From positions 372,001 to 436,000 of the forward strand of contig JBBHKE010001784.1 of assembly GCA_037447655.1 (NCBI GenBank): DNA of 64,000 nt. The letters run 5' to 3'. The notes under the pieces were generated by a model that was not told where the DNA came from, searched no databases, and worked only from the letters and a program-made list of their open reading frames with translations. Positions 1 through 11,575 of the stretch are shown in pieces. The position numbers and the translations under genes were made by a program. Numbering within the stretch: the first letter of the stretch is position 1; each line of letters starts with the position of its first letter. This DNA is from Zygnema cylindricum (Eukaryota > Streptophyta > Zygnematophyceae > Zygnematales > Zygnemataceae).

Positions 1-110
1 TTTTTTTTTTTGTTTTTCCTTTTTTTTTTTTTTTCTTCTTTATTTTTTTTTTTCTTTTTTCTTTAATTTTTTTTTTTTTTGTCTTTTTTTTTTTTTTTTT
101 TTTTTTTTTC
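1..110. repeat. Poly-T low-complexity tract
   Basis: Almost pure T with occasional C, G or A at the left edge of the window. It could be an old poly-A tail read from the other strand or simple slippage. No element body adjoins it that would decide. Confidence 0.8.
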
Positions 111-797
111 CTAGTTACTTTTTTATTCAGCGTTTAATTTTTGCAGATTGTCCAATTTTTTTCCTTTAGGCCAGATATGAAAAAATAAATAAACAAATAT
201 TCATTCAGTTTTTAAGTCTCTAGGTAATTTTATGATAGCATTTTTTACCGCCATATTTGTTTTTATTTTTTTTTGTTCTTTTAGTGTCAGCTTTAAAGCC
301 CTTTGATTTTAGTTGTTTAAACATGTTTTTGGATTTTTATTTCGCAAAGTTTTGGTCTTTTTTTATTTTTTAAATGCGAAGTTGTGTATATACATACTTT
401 TAAATGAACTGGACATATTGTTCTCCAACACATATCCGTGCCTCTTATGACTGTTTTAATTTGATTGGTATAACATCCTCTTTCTCCTTCCTTCCTCTTC
501 TTTCCCTCCCTCCCTCTCTCCCTCCACAAGCAAAACAAAGTGTACTTGAGTTTATATTCTCTCTCCTAAATGGAGAGTGCGCCTCACAGCGCACTTGACA
601 GCTAATATTTTAGGGAGATGTATCTTGCGTTAATGATACGACGACTGGAAATGCTCGGAGGTACAATGCTAAGCAAAAGAATAACAAATGTAATTTCTCA
701 CAAGAGAGGATACTTAGGGCATAATGCCGAGGATCGTCCACCCCTTCACATTCCCTTCACCCCTCGACTAAAGGATCAGTCACTCCCACGACTGCTA
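111..797. other. No gene seen (AT-rich, short CT run)
   Basis: No open frame here resembles a protein I know and no splice pattern is apparent. A CT-rich run lies at about 480-530. A 16-bp word, agagtgcgcctcacag, occurs near 570 and again near 1931 in the same orientation; its meaning is unknown. Confidence 0.6.
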
Positions 798-1013
798 CAC
801 CAGTAATCGTTATTAGTGTTAAAGTTTTTTTTCGCCACTAAAAACATATTTTCTCCATGCACACCTTTCGGATTGTCAATTCGAGATCGCCAATAGGAAG
901 GTGATAATCTTGCCATCCAAAAGCAACTATCGGACCGAAAATCCGACAAGCGTGCTCGAAGAAAAGATATTTTGAGTGGCGAAAAAAACTGACACTAATA
1001 ACGATTAGCGGTG
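798..1013. mobile_element. TA-flanked MITE, family S, copy 1 (216 bp)
   Basis: The ends are inverted repeats of about 45 bp. Left begins CACC and runs through ATCGTTATTAGTGTT and TTTTTTCGCCACT; the right end is the reverse complement, ending in CGGTG. TA flanks both sides (796-797 and 1014-1015), as expected for Tc1/mariner (Stowaway-like) insertions. It has no coding capacity. Two more copies lie at 11585 and 60128. The superfamily assignment rests on the TA flank and small size, not on a transposase. Confidence 0.75.
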
Positions 1014-1015
1014 TA

Positions 1016-3209
1016 ATGGATTCCGAGAAAGGGCGAACGCGAGTGTCGATTCTAAAGCAATAGATATATGTCCCTCTTACTCTCGGTGCAACATGCTTGT
1101 TTTCAGGGGAGCGTCTATTTATCTATGAGGTCTAATAGTATCATATACTCAAACCTCTAGGAAACCACCAAGATAGAAACAACCAAATTGCTAAGACATC
1201 ATGTGGAAAATTTTATGAAAATTTTACCTTCTCGGAGGAAGGTTGTTTATACATTGGTTGCGGGCCACACAAAATGCACCTGAGGAGTTGTAGCAAATCA
1301 TTATTATTAGAGGGAAAGAGCTAGGAGAGTTGGAGAGAAATAGAAAAATGGGAAGAGGACCTTGCCCTCTTAGGAGAAACTTAATATGAAATTCTCAAAT
1401 TTCTTAGATTTTAAGGGGGGGTTAGGGACATGTCTGTGCTACCCGATAGATATGCTACCAGATTTGCGCATCCTATCAGATGCTACAATCACGTGCGCAT
1501 TGCTTGTCATCCCCACTTGAAAGATTTACAAGTGTACTACAAACTTGCCGTTGTGTTTCCAAAGCAAGAGTTCACTTCATGTGTTCTTACTACCGTGTCT
1601 TTCATCATTTCTATGTTGTTGTTGTTGTGGTTGCAGTTTCAATGTATTGTTGTAGCACATTGATGGCCATTCTAAGTAAAAGGTTAGGGAGAATAAGGAT
1701 AAAATGGAACACTTAGCATCCATACCATCAGTTTCACCTTCAAATGACACTTTGGGGCTAAGAGAAGAAAGGTCTTTCATGTGTTAGAGAAAAAAGGGTT
1801 TAGTTTGAGGAGCTATAATTCATCAAAGGCCACTCGCTATAGAGAGAAATTAATATTACCTGGATCTAAAACCTTGAATCCAGGTTTTGCTGAACTTAAT
1901 AGGTGGGTGGTAGCCCTTTCATCCGAAAGGTAGAGTGCGCCTCACAGTGCATGTATACATAATTAGGGGAGAAGTCCTCAAAAAAACACCTATAGGAATC
2001 ATATGTTGATGAACTTGGAAAAGAGTTGAAGTACTGAATTTTACCAAATTTGGGGTTATTTTTGTGCTTCAAAGGCAAACCATAACTTCAAGTAAGGACC
2101 TAAACTACCAAGTCGCGACAAGGGAATAAATATGAAGGGCTTTGGTGGGACTACTAAGGCCACACACCTTTTTGTAGACTTTTTGTGGGAAGGATGAATG
2201 GGTTTAGTCTCGAGCTTCTCGAGCTCATCGCCTACAATGTAGCTGCTTTAACTTTTTGTTTACATAGTCGACGCTTTGAACATGTGAGTACAGGTTTGTA
2301 CGAATTTTAGTAGTCATTATCACTATGATTCAAATTAGAGTGCGCTTTCTCATACCCACGCCATTACTCATGCTGTTTCAACGTCATTATTTGCTAGTTT
2401 TTATGTACTTTTGTAGTAAAGAATGGTTAAGGTACGGATTGGCATATTTCGTACAACGTTGTTTAAATACCTCTTGAATTAAGTTTAATATCCATTTGCT
2501 TAAGTAAGGGTTTCTTTTTGTTGTTCTCATCTAAGATTGAATGTTCTAGTAAGAAAATCTTTTGTCGTAGAAGTGTAAAAATTTACATAAGTACAATTTA
2601 TGTCATCTTGAAACTTAATATGCCTTTTAGTTGGCGATTTCCCTTCTCTGCCCACTGCCACGTCATGCCATCTCATATTTAAATTCAAACGTAAAGCATT
2701 TATGGAGCCATTCTTATTCAAAGTAGTACCCGAGTCCTGACCAACAAATATGAAAGTTTTTGCGCATGCTTCACACGATTTTAACATTTTTTGCACGAGG
2801 GGGGGTACATGCTATTTTTTTTTTTTGCCCATCACACTCACGTGCAAAAAAAAAAATGCAAGGGTCTCGGACCTCCGCTTTCATTCATAGGACCATTTAA
2901 AAGTCCATGTTGTCACCTCTCCCCCTCCCTCTCCCACTATCGCTCCCCTCCCCCTCCTCTCAGAATGTAATACGACAATATTTGCATGAAATGGGAGAGT
3001 TGTAAAAAAGAAATGTTTTAACTATCTTTGCACTTAATTTGGTTGAAGGTCGAGAGAGAAAAGACAAAAAAAAGTAATCGGAAAGCCATGGCTGGAAGTT
3101 CTAAAATTAGTGACGTCGACGCTGTCACAAGTATGCAAGATGTCCAAATATCACAAACCCTAGACATCTACAATGTCACAAAAAACGTCACAAGAAAAAC
3201 AATATACAT
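1016..3209. other. No confident gene; one unrecognised 89-codon frame
   Basis: Mostly AT-rich unique-looking DNA. A minus-strand frame at 2527-2796 of 89 codons has a fairly protein-like composition, with a central segment RWHDVAVGREGKSPTKRH, but I do not recognise it and see no neighbouring exons. A C-rich stretch lies near 2915-2960. Other frames here look random. Confidence 0.45.
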
Positions 3210-3214
3210 ATATA

Positions 3215-4104
3215 TGAAATTCTGTGGTCTCCATTGACCCACAGAATGAGCAGCCTATGTAAAGCCTCTAAGATAATATTTGCCCCTTCTACTTTCCCGC
3301 TGAAAAAGCGCCGCCCAGGCACAAAAATATTCTGATCACTCTCACCCCTGTGAGGCTAAGACTCCCCTGAGTCAAACGCAAAAAGAATCACTGAATTTGC
3401 TCCCCTGAGCAGTAAGTTATGGCTGGTCAAAGATGACCTTTATAGTTACAAGCTCACTTAGAGAGAGAGGTACCTAAATATTACCAAGTCTCGGTTTGCC
3501 TACTCACGACTACCTACTACTAAACCCTAGTCCAATAGGAACACTATATAGTACAAGAAGGTACAATGGGCGATGTACTTATTGTACGACCATTGTACGA
3601 CAAGGTCTACAAGGTGACACCTGTCAAATCGGAAGCCATGGTTCCTCCTCCCATCTTCTCCGGTATCAAATAATGTTGCGCCACGTGGCACCGCGTGACG
3701 CTATCTCCGTATGCCGCCAAAATTCTCACTTCGCGTGGCGGCTATAATGCCGGCCGTCCGATCAAAACATATTTTACACGGTTCAGATTCGCGTACATGC
3801 AGGAATTGCTCCTTTTGGTTAGTCTGCTGTTAATTAGCTGTTTCGTTAATGTTTATATATTTATGAAACCCGTCACGTGTATCGTTTCGTAACGCCTTAA
3901 TGGTTAAGGCGTTAGGCTATAGAGAATCTAGAGATCACAGATTCAAATCTAGACATAGGCATCATTTTAGTAAAATACCCTTTACTTCAAAAACTGCCAC
4001 TTTCTAAATATGGCGGCAGCCATGGCGCGCCTTTGATCCTCACTCTCTTTCTTTAAAGCAAAACTAAAATAGGGAAGTGAACTAATAATTACCTCTTTTC
4101 AACA
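3215..4104 (-). mobile_element. Solo LTR of copia family C (890 bp)
   Basis: On the minus strand the segment starts TGTTGAAAAGAGG and ends TTTCA, the TG...CA form of an LTR. It is flanked by a perfect 5-bp duplication ATATA (3210-3214 and 4105-4109). It aligns along much of its length, by eye, with the family C LTRs at 30517-31587 and 38747-39799, including a shared internal stretch around CTCCCCTGAGTC. No internal region is present, so it is best read as a solo LTR left by LTR-LTR recombination. The divergence from the other two LTRs is visible, so it is probably an older insertion or a subfamily. Confidence 0.85.
3890..3968 (+). repeat. tRNA-like segment inside the family C solo LTR
   Basis: A Pol III A-box-like word TTAATGGTTAAGG (from 3897) is followed about 43 bp later by a B-box-like GATTCAAATC (from 3940). 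The acceptor stem does not close, so it is not a functional tRNA. The same arrangement sits at the matching place of both other family C LTRs (minus strand at 30758-30821, plus strand at 39511-39573), always antisense to the LTR. Confidence 0.55.
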
Positions 4105-4189
4105 ATATATATATATATCGGTTCCGTATTGAAAGTGTCGTACCCCAACGTAGAAATATAACCCACCCCCACCCCCACCTCCCTGCGGT

Positions 4190-4883
4190 CAGAGGTCGCG
4201 AAAGTCAAAATTTTACATAACCGAAACTAACCGTTTTTCTTTTCAAAATATGAGTAACCGACGCTCGACCGAGTTATGTCACGCTCCAAAATTGTTAACC
4301 GTTAACCGACCGGCGTTTACGAAAATAAATAATAACCGAATCTCGATTTTTCGCGACTAACCGTGCCCGCCCGTAACCGAAAAAGTACAATATTAACCAA
4401 TGTACGACGGAGGAGTAAGCCAATAATTACGATTTGTCGCGCTCCCTAAGATTTGCGAAATGAATAGTGTTACTACCGTGTCAGATTTGCGACGCTTTGT
4501 CGTGTTGCCTAAGATTTTCGAAATGAATAGTGTACTACCGTGTCAGATTTGCGACGCTTTGTCGCGTTCCCTATGATTTGCGAAATGAATAGCGTTACTA
4601 CAGTACCGTGTCAGATTTGCGACGTTAATCATGATGTCACGTACTTCCACGATACCAAAGAGTACAAAGTACAAGAATGTTGGATTATAGGGAAAGTAGA
4701 AATTTTTCATTTTTTCTTGTTTTTTGGTTGACCGACCGTAACCGACCGTTTTTTTTTTCCTGGTGAATCAACCGACCGCAACTGCCCGACCCCCAAAATT
4801 TGGCAACCGAATCCGTCCCGGATCCGGCGCGGGCGGAAGGTTAACGGTCGGTCACGGTTTCGGTTGACCGTTTGCGACCTCTG
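4190..4883. mobile_element. hAT-type MITE, family H, copy 1 (694 bp)
   Basis: Terminal inverted repeats read CAGAGGTCGCGAA on the left and the complement of CAGAGGTCGCAAA on the right. The 8-bp flanks CCTGCGGT and TCCGCGGT match at 6 of 8 positions, consistent with a decayed hAT target duplication. The interior is dense in ACCG/CGGT words (accgaccgtaaccg) and holds a tandem array. There is no transposase frame. Truncated relatives lie at 43033-43462 and 59886-60085. Confidence 0.75.
4434..4625. repeat. Three tandem units of about 62 bp inside MITE H
   Basis: The phrase GTGTCAGATTTGCGACG, followed by a TTTGCGAAATGAATAG-like phrase, recurs three times at about 62-bp spacing with a few substitutions. 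It lies in the middle of the family H element. Confidence 0.8.
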
Positions 4884-5205
4884 TCCGCGGTTGAGCCGCG
4901 CCCCCCCCCCCCCCCCCCCCCCCTCTCTTCCCTTCCCAGTTTATGGGTTATTGTCGGATATCGATTACCAATACCTATTTATTCCCATTTATCGGCTATA
5001 ACCACTATAATAACAGCCGATATATTGGCTGTTGGAATTATCGGCAATAGAAAATTCAACGATACACATCACTCAAAAAACATATTTATTAATTTTGCTT
5101 TAGGTTCAAGAATCGTAGTTTAGGGTCGCTGATAGTGTGTATGACACGTGGCGATTCATTATTGGAGCTTTACAAGCTCCCAGCCCTTATATTTCATTTT
5201 TCCTT

Positions 5206-5910
5206 AGGGTGAGGTTCCATTAGGGGAAAAATGCCGTTTTTTATAGAAAACTGTACTGTTTTGTACAGTGCCGTACCAAAAAAAATCAAATGTCAGAAAA
5301 ATAAGCCTACTGCATGAGGGATATGATACTCCACGTTTATGGGCGTAAACGTGGACCATCGGATTCATAATCGGATAAGCGATCGTCTAACACTTTCAGT
5401 TCGCAACAAGTGACCCGGGGTAGGTCAATTCTATGCGCCTGAACGTATAACATCGTGCCTCGTGGAAAAGTGAACAAGTATCCACGACGACTGCGCGACC
5501 AGGTGGGTACACGTCGCACATGACATATGCCATCCGCCAGGGAGGATGCGAGGCCATCGGAAGCTGCAAGAAAATATTTGACGAAGGATATTGTTTCACG
5601 CGTCTGTCGCCATCCACTAACCATTCTGACATTTTCGTACGTTTCTACAAATTATAAGTTGCGTCCGCCCGTACAGTTTATATTTAATACGTTGTGCGAG
5701 TCACTTTTTACTTTCGTGGGTAAAAATTTGTGGTCACAATTTGCTAACAGAGACTCTGTAAAGATTACTAGAATCACATTCATCTACTACGTGGACTAAT
5801 CAAACTGTGCTACGCAAATAAAATGTCGGTTACTGACCCGACACAATGGAACGGTCGCCTCAGTAAACGAATTTTTGACGTTTAGTGAGACCGCCTAATG
5901 GAACAACGCT
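5206..5910. mobile_element. MITE family T, copy 1 (705 bp)
   Basis: The left end AGGGTGAGGTTCCATTAGG and the right end, read on the other strand as AGCGTTGTTCCATTAGG, form imperfect inverted repeats. CTT flanks both sides (5203-5205, 5911-5913), a 3-bp target duplication. Relatives of similar net length with 3-bp flanks are at 26280-28711 (TCA) and 49452-50238 (AAG). No transposase frame is visible. Three-base duplications occur in PIF/Harbinger and CACTA elements, but the ends match neither family's usual motif clearly. Confidence 0.7.
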
Positions 5911-5913
5911 CTT

Positions 5914-6474
5914 ATGCACGCTAAGTATATCTACCGTAGCGTGGATATGGCGAGCGAAAGGATTCTTCTTTTTTGGCTCTAAAGTCAACGAAAGAGGCCG
6001 CTTCACATTCCTACTATTTGACCTATTAATTGTACGGCATTAAAGGTCGTAGCCGCGTAACTCAGATTCTGGGTGGATACCGAGGATCCTTGTAGTCAAA
6101 TATGGAAGTACAGTAAGTACAGTACCGTACAGTAATGTACCCTTCACAAAATAAGGTACAATCTGATTTTGACTTTTGCAAAGATTGGATTGCGATTTAC
6201 CTTCGTGAGTGAAACCATCCCGACCGTACGGTCATCCGCCACGTGTTCATCATTCTAGCTTTATAAACTTGCGACGTCAGCTACGAAATCTTCTAAATTT
6301 GCGAAGTCATGAAGGGAAAACTTAAAAAATTCCGTTTTTGTACTTCGTTGCCGTCGCCATTTTTCGTCCATTTCGATTTTTCATCGAATATTGCCCTAAC
6401 GAATATTCGTGATCTGAAACTGCCACGTCTCCTACAAACCTTTTACATCCGTGCTGACTGGCGAGTGCGCAGCC
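5914..6474. other. Upstream region of the LRR gene, nothing defined
   Basis: No coding signal is visible between the T element and the LRR gene start. It is probably promoter and 5' leader of the gene at 6475. I see no clear TATA box at a fixed distance. Confidence 0.4.
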
Positions 6475-6568
6475 ATGGCGACCACCGCGATCATCCCGAC
6501 AATGCTGATCCTAGCCTGCCACGTGAATCTTGTAATGGCATACGATGGGCTCATGTGGGAGTCGGACC
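6475..6568 (+). CDS. LRR gene exon 1: signal peptide
   Basis: ATG at 6475 opens 31 codons: MATTAIIPTMLILACHV, then more hydrophobic residues to VMA, a typical signal peptide with likely cleavage after VMA, then a short mature start ending ESD. The exon ends in phase 1 at a donor GTACGT. GTG upstream keeps the frame open but ATG is the natural start. Joined to exon 2 it reads ESD-QASLQAVKGAM, the usual entry into an LRR N-cap. Confidence 0.65.
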
Positions 6569-6693
6569 GTACGTTTTCCCCTCATTTAGCCTTATTTTCC
6601 CCAGCTTCTTGCTCAGCAATTTATATGTTCACACGTGCGATTTTTGCTCTCATACTTTTCTCTGAGGCGTTTTGCGTTTTTTTTTTTCTGCAG

Positions 6694-6799
6694 AGGCGTC
6701 TCTTCAGGCAGTGAAGGGAGCCATGATTGGCTGGTTCCCCGCGATACGATGCGGAGTGGAGTATATCGGATGCGACGATTCCGGTCGCGTGCTGTACCT
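6694..6799 (+). CDS. LRR gene exon 2: LRR N-terminal cap
   Basis: After a T-rich tract and CAG acceptor this 106-bp exon encodes ASLQAVKGAMIGWF, then CGVEYIGCDDSGRVLYL. It matches the plant LRRNT pattern: an alpha-helical start with Ala/Leu, a Trp, two Cys, and a closing CD..GRV..L. It ends CT before GTGAGT, a phase-2 break inside the final Leu codon, the same phase as the LRR exons. Confidence 0.7.
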
Positions 6800-6839
6800 G
6801 TGAGTCGTCATCGCAACGTGCACTCCTCTATTGCTGTGA

Positions 6840-7060
6840 ATCCGCACTGAATTTCTCAAAATAAATCGTGAAATCCGCACTGAATTAAAATTTCGTGAAA
6901 TCCGCACTGAATTTCTCAAAAATTTTCGCAAAATCCGCACTGAATTTCTCAAAACATTTTGCACCGAATTTTTCACTGAATCTAACAACGCGCATCCAAT
7001 TTTGCACTGGATTTTGCACTGAATTTCGCACTAAACTATGCGTTGAGTCTCGCACTAAAG
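6840..7060. repeat. Degenerate short repeat in first LRR intron
   Basis: Words such as TCCGCACTGAATTTCTC and GCACTGAATTT recur about ten times with variable spacing, giving an irregular minisatellite-like array just after exon 2. Confidence 0.75.
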
Positions 7061-7149
7061 TATGGAGCCAAAGGTTGCGTGCACCCTTTGCGGCAAAGGG
7101 CCATCAGAGAGATGCTTGCGTGCTGGCGAGCTGAGGGGGCCAGTGGGGG

Positions 7150-7385
7150 GATACAGAAGGGGGGAAGAGGAGCGAGGGGAGAGGAGAGAGGTGAGGGGGG
7201 AGGTGGGAGAAGAGAGGGGAAAGAGGGAAGAGAGGAGAGAGGGAACGGGGAAAGCGGAGAGGAAGGAGAAAGGGCGAGAGGAGAAAGGAAAAGAGAGAGG
7301 GGGGGAGGGTCGGAGAGAGGGGAGAGGGGAGTGGGAAAGGGGAATAGGGGAGAGAAGAGAGGGGAGATTAGGTCAGGGAACGAGG
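7150..7385. repeat. Polypurine (GA/GGGGA) tract in LRR intron
   Basis: About 235 bp of nearly pure purine on the plus strand. Frames across it are low complexity (Arg/Glu/Gly) and are not genes. Similar tracts fill two introns of the carbonic anhydrase gene. Confidence 0.85.
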
Positions 7386-8129
7386 TATCTCATTCAACGA
7401 CCTGTGAGGGTGGAGGAAGGTTTTTTTATGCCATTTGTAGTTTTTCGTAGTTATTTGCTTTCTGTTTGTAAGGAAAAAACAGTCTAATTCAGGAAAGTGC
7501 TTTTTTTTTAGATTTGCATTAGTCGCTGGTCTTTGCATTTAGAAGAAACAGTGCATAAGTTAACAAACATTTCATAATTTTTTTCTCATTTTGTGCCTCC
7601 ACACTAGGATTTGACAAAAGTTTAGAGGAGGAAGGAGTTGTGTTGGATAAGAGTATTTTTTCATCGATAGTAATTCATAAAACACGAGTAAAATTTCAAT
7701 AATCAGGTTGGTATTATTCAATTATTGTAGTAAACCGATTTTATAAAGATGAGACATGTCATCTTCGTGTTACACAGTTAGTTACAACTTAAAAATGCAT
7801 GCGGGTCTCTGATATTGATTTTTTTCAAGTGTCGATGTTGGATAAAAATCCGTGTGATGCACTAAACAACAATTCGCACTCAAGATTTTTTGGTATTCAA
7901 ATTTGTAAGTCCATTCTAATTGAACAACATTCGTGGGAGAGGATTGGTGGGGTGTGGATGCTACATATGTGTCATTAATATTAATTGGGATATATTGATA
8001 ATAAAATAATTATGATATATAAAGGTTTATGCTTAATGATTATATATGATTATATATTATATTGATGTATATTCATGTATAACATGATATTAATGATAAA
8101 TTTAAAATAATATTATTTCGGTGTCGCAG

Positions 8130-8201
8130 GGTTTTAAACGAAAACCAATTGAATGGAAGCATGAGGCCGGGAGAGAGAGTAATGATTGATAGGATGCAAA
8201 T
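8130..8201 (+). CDS. LRR exon, second half diverged
   Basis: After GTGTCGCAG the frame gives VLNENQLNGSM, the first half of a plant LRR (LxLxxNxLxGx). The rest (RPGERVMIDRMQ) does not fit the expected IPxxIGxLxxL. A GT falls exactly 72 bp on, where the donor should be, but the context GTACTT is weak. It is probably a decayed exon. Confidence 0.45.
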
Positions 8202-9567
8202 GTACTTGCCTTATTTCTATACATTGCCATGTTTATGTGTGAGGGAGAAATCAAATAGACAAGTAACTTCTATTCTATGGTTTGACATGCTTTTCTAAAC
8301 ATTTTTTTTTGGTTTTGTCGCTTCAAGTCGTAAATTGGCTTTGTTTTTTTTATATGAATCATGTAAATTGGAAAATGAAGTCCATGTAGAAAAATGGGGC
8401 AGGGCTATGCAAAAAAATGCGATTGTGTGTAAATATCGTTTTTAAATTTCATAGTTTTTCCAATATCGATTTCCAATGTCTTATTTTTTCACTCCATATT
8501 CGATGGTTTTTCTTATTTTTTGTCCTAATTTTGCGTTTTTTTTAATTTTGTAAATCATTCGAAACGGAAATGTCTGTGTTAGACAAGGGAGAGGAGGATG
8601 TGAGACAGCAAATGCATAATTTTTGTTTATCTTTTTGAGAGCGTATAGGGCGGGGCCAGATTGGAAGGTCAATTACTTTTAATTCTCAAATTTTCCTTTT
8701 CCTGATTTTTGAAAAAGATGTGAAAAGTATATTATTATGGAGTACTGGAGAGTTGAAATCTTTGGAATATTTTTTAGTTTTTATGTTTGCAATCACCGTT
8801 ATCCTTGCATTTTTAAATTGTAATTGAAACAAACGTTTTTCTCAAAAATCGGATATCATTGTCAAGAACAAATAAGATTATTCCCATATTTTTTAGAGGA
8901 CTTTTTGTCCAATTGCGCTTAAAGAGTTTAATGTCCAAAATTCTTTCAAGTTTTGATTGGATATAAACTTCCAAATTGAAAACTTTGCACGATGGGGAGC
9001 AACTCTAAAGTCATAATCTAGATGTTAAATAAGCAACAAAAAATTTCAGCATAAGGTTCACTTTTTATCCTCCACAATTGCAAGCATGAACAATAAGTTA
9101 AAGGTCACCACATAGGCTACATAGTGTTAGATAGATTTATTGTGGTTTTATTAAGAGAGGACATAAACATACTCATCTAAATAGTGTAGTGGAAATAAAC
9201 ATGGTTTATTGTAAAAATGGAATTAATATATTTACCGGTTTACAAATGTGTTCATTTTTATTATTCAATTTTTAGATTTATTTAGGGTTTATAAAGACAA
9301 AAGATGTCATGAAGACTTGTTTTACACGCTTCAATTCGTAAAATGGGGAAAAAGCTGAGTCCATGGGTTTCGGTTGAAAATTCATTCAAAATCTACTTTT
9401 TTTGTGAGAATGTTGCTTTAAAAAAGCCCTTTAGATGGATTAACAAAACATACTCAATATTTTTTTTCGTTTATAACCTTGTCCACCACACTAACGGGAG
9501 GCATTAAAGGGCGGGAGGATTGGTGGAGGGGATACCTGACTTCATAGACCTCTAAATGACTTCATAG

Positions 9568-9639
9568 ACATCTAAATGACAACAGGTTGACTGGAAGCAT
9601 TCCATCGTCCATCGGGAACTTGACATCACTCCAGGAATT
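9568..9639 (+). CDS. LRR exon, intact 72 bp
   Basis: The exon encodes (L)HLNDNRLTGSIPSSIGN, then LTSLQE, one full plant-type LRR in exactly 72 bp with phase-2 ends (acceptor TTCATAG, donor GTAAG). A 20-bp duplication (9541-9560 and 9561-9580) doubles the acceptor. Use of the first copy would bring a stop, so the second must be used. Confidence 0.7.
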
Positions 9640-10370
9640 GTAAGACACATGACACTATGGTAATTTTACGCATCAAAAGTATACTCGAAATGGTCATGGT
9701 TTATTGGAAAACATATTCCACCACGTTGTAGATAGCAAGAAACATATTTTTTAATTTGTTAATAGTAGGTACAATCATTTTAAAATGTCATTAGTTTTTT
9801 TTTCTTTTTCTTTCAGATTTTCGTTTTGAAAATGCATGCTGAAAGAAATGTGGACAAACGTGTGGGTGCCGACACGCGTCACTAGGTCACCGCATTCTCA
9901 ACATAGTGGTGAATATATTAATTAAAATCTTTACGATAAATGCTCACAAATACATCTATCTTCTATAGTGGAAATACATAAATGTTTATCAGTGCAATTG
10001 TTGCAGCGAGTGTAATTTATATGTTTATCACTATGTAATGTACGTGGCTGAGAAATCGAGTTAGCTTTTGCTTTTCAATTTAAAAAAAAAGAAGCTTTGT
10101 CAAGATGAAAGGCCATGCAATCTTGTCTAATCAAGCGGAAATCACATTTCGAGTTGTAGAAGGCGGAGAACCAATCCATCGGTTAGAACTCGAAATCCAT
10201 TCAACACCAATGTTAACCTGTTTTGATAAGTATGTTGTTGAAGAGAGACCCTCCAGGTGTATTTACCTAGTATTTATGCTCTAATTTGTTTTAGTACTAC
10301 CTTGTAGGACAGTCTAACTAGGGGGCACTCAGAGAAAGGGGGGAGTTGGTGTGATTGTCTGGTGTCACAG

Positions 10371-10442
10371 ATGGCTACATAGAAACAGACTAACTGGAAA
10401 CGTTCCATATTCCATCGGCCAACTGTCATCCCTCATATTTTT
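10371..10442 (+). CDS. LRR exon with lost splice donor
   Basis: The sequence WLHRNRLTGNVPYSIGQ, then LSSLIF, follows CACAG and fills 72 bp. The next bases are CTAAGACAC, where sister exons have GTAAGACAC. The invariant G of the donor is a C. Reading through gives an immediate stop (TTC TAA). Either the exon is skipped, the gene is dead, or this is a base error. Confidence 0.6.
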
Positions 10443-10831
10443 CTAAGACACATCACCCAATGGTTATGCTATCTATCGAAAGTGTACCATAGATGATTAC
10501 GGTTTATTGCAAAAAATACTTGGTTGTAAGAATCATAATTGTCTATTTGTTGAGTGTTGGCATAGTAATCGAAATATACATGTATTGTGTACAAAAAGTA
10601 TAAAAATGTGGATGTATATTTTTCATCTTTTCAATTTGAAAATGCAAGCTTAGTTTTTCAAATATTTAGGTGTTATTAATTCCCAAAAATCCAGTTGGGA
10701 TTTTGTGTTTCTTTAAATGACGTATTGAATGTAATAAGATGAGTAAATTTGTTTTTTGTTTTCTTTGCCTTCGATATAGAAGGCTTTTTTTTTTAGTTGT
10801 ATCGGTGGGGTGAGGATGCCCGGTAACACAG

Positions 10832-10903
10832 ATTTCTACATTCGAACCAATTGAATGGAAGCATTCCATCGTCTATCGGTCAAATGACAACCGTAAAATA
10901 CTT
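10832..10903 (+). CDS. LRR exon, intact 72 bp
   Basis: The exon encodes (L)FLHSNQLNGSIPSSIGQ, then MTTVKY, a complete LRR with acceptor AACACAG and donor GTAAGACAC in phase 2. Confidence 0.7.
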
Positions 10904-11575
10904 GTAAGACACACTTACTAGTAAAAAATGTGCTTTACATGGGTTTGGTTAGCGATGGAGGAAAAGGGCAAGAAGAAGAAAACTTTGTAAACAAAAGTAC
11001 AATCGTAATAACAACAGTAATTGAGAAAAAATGAGAACGATGCATAAATAACCATAATAGTAGTGATACATTTGTGATGGAGGAACGGGGGAGGGAGAGG
11101 GGGAGGATCGTAAACAAAAATACAATCATAATATCAATATTTAATGATGACAATAACGATTAAATAACCTACCGATAATAAAAAATAAAAATAGTACCAA
11201 AAATAAAATAGAAAAACAATTACTAGTCATAAAAAATAATCTATGATTAATAATTAAATATTAAATGTTCAATATTTTTGGTTTTGAAAATAAGAAAAAC
11301 CAAAGGATAAATTTCTACCACGAAGGTGGATGCGCTGGATGGGGGCCGGATGTAGAGTTGTTATCCATAGGTTTTATCATCAACAAAAGTTCCAAGAGAA
11401 AATAATGCGATGCTTTTTTACTTTCCATGTTGAGAAATGTCCACGATGGACTCCACATGTAAGTATAGCGTTCAAGCTGGTGGTCTGAGGGAACCGCCAG
11501 TGCGCCGCTCATTGCTGTATAAATTCGGTATAAGCGCATTGCTGTTTAAATACGGTAGGCGCTTGTATACACATC

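Noticed and set aside
3890-3968. Functional tRNA gene
   Set aside because: Boxes are present but no acceptor stem closes and the sequence recurs inside LTRs.
4190-4883. Telomere-like array (repeated ACCG/CGGT words)
   Set aside because: Units are irregular and the segment has hAT-type inverted ends, so it is a MITE interior.
7043-7487. Arg/Glu/Gly-rich frames of 135-141 codons
   Set aside because: Polypurine tract within an LRR-gene intron; composition artefact.
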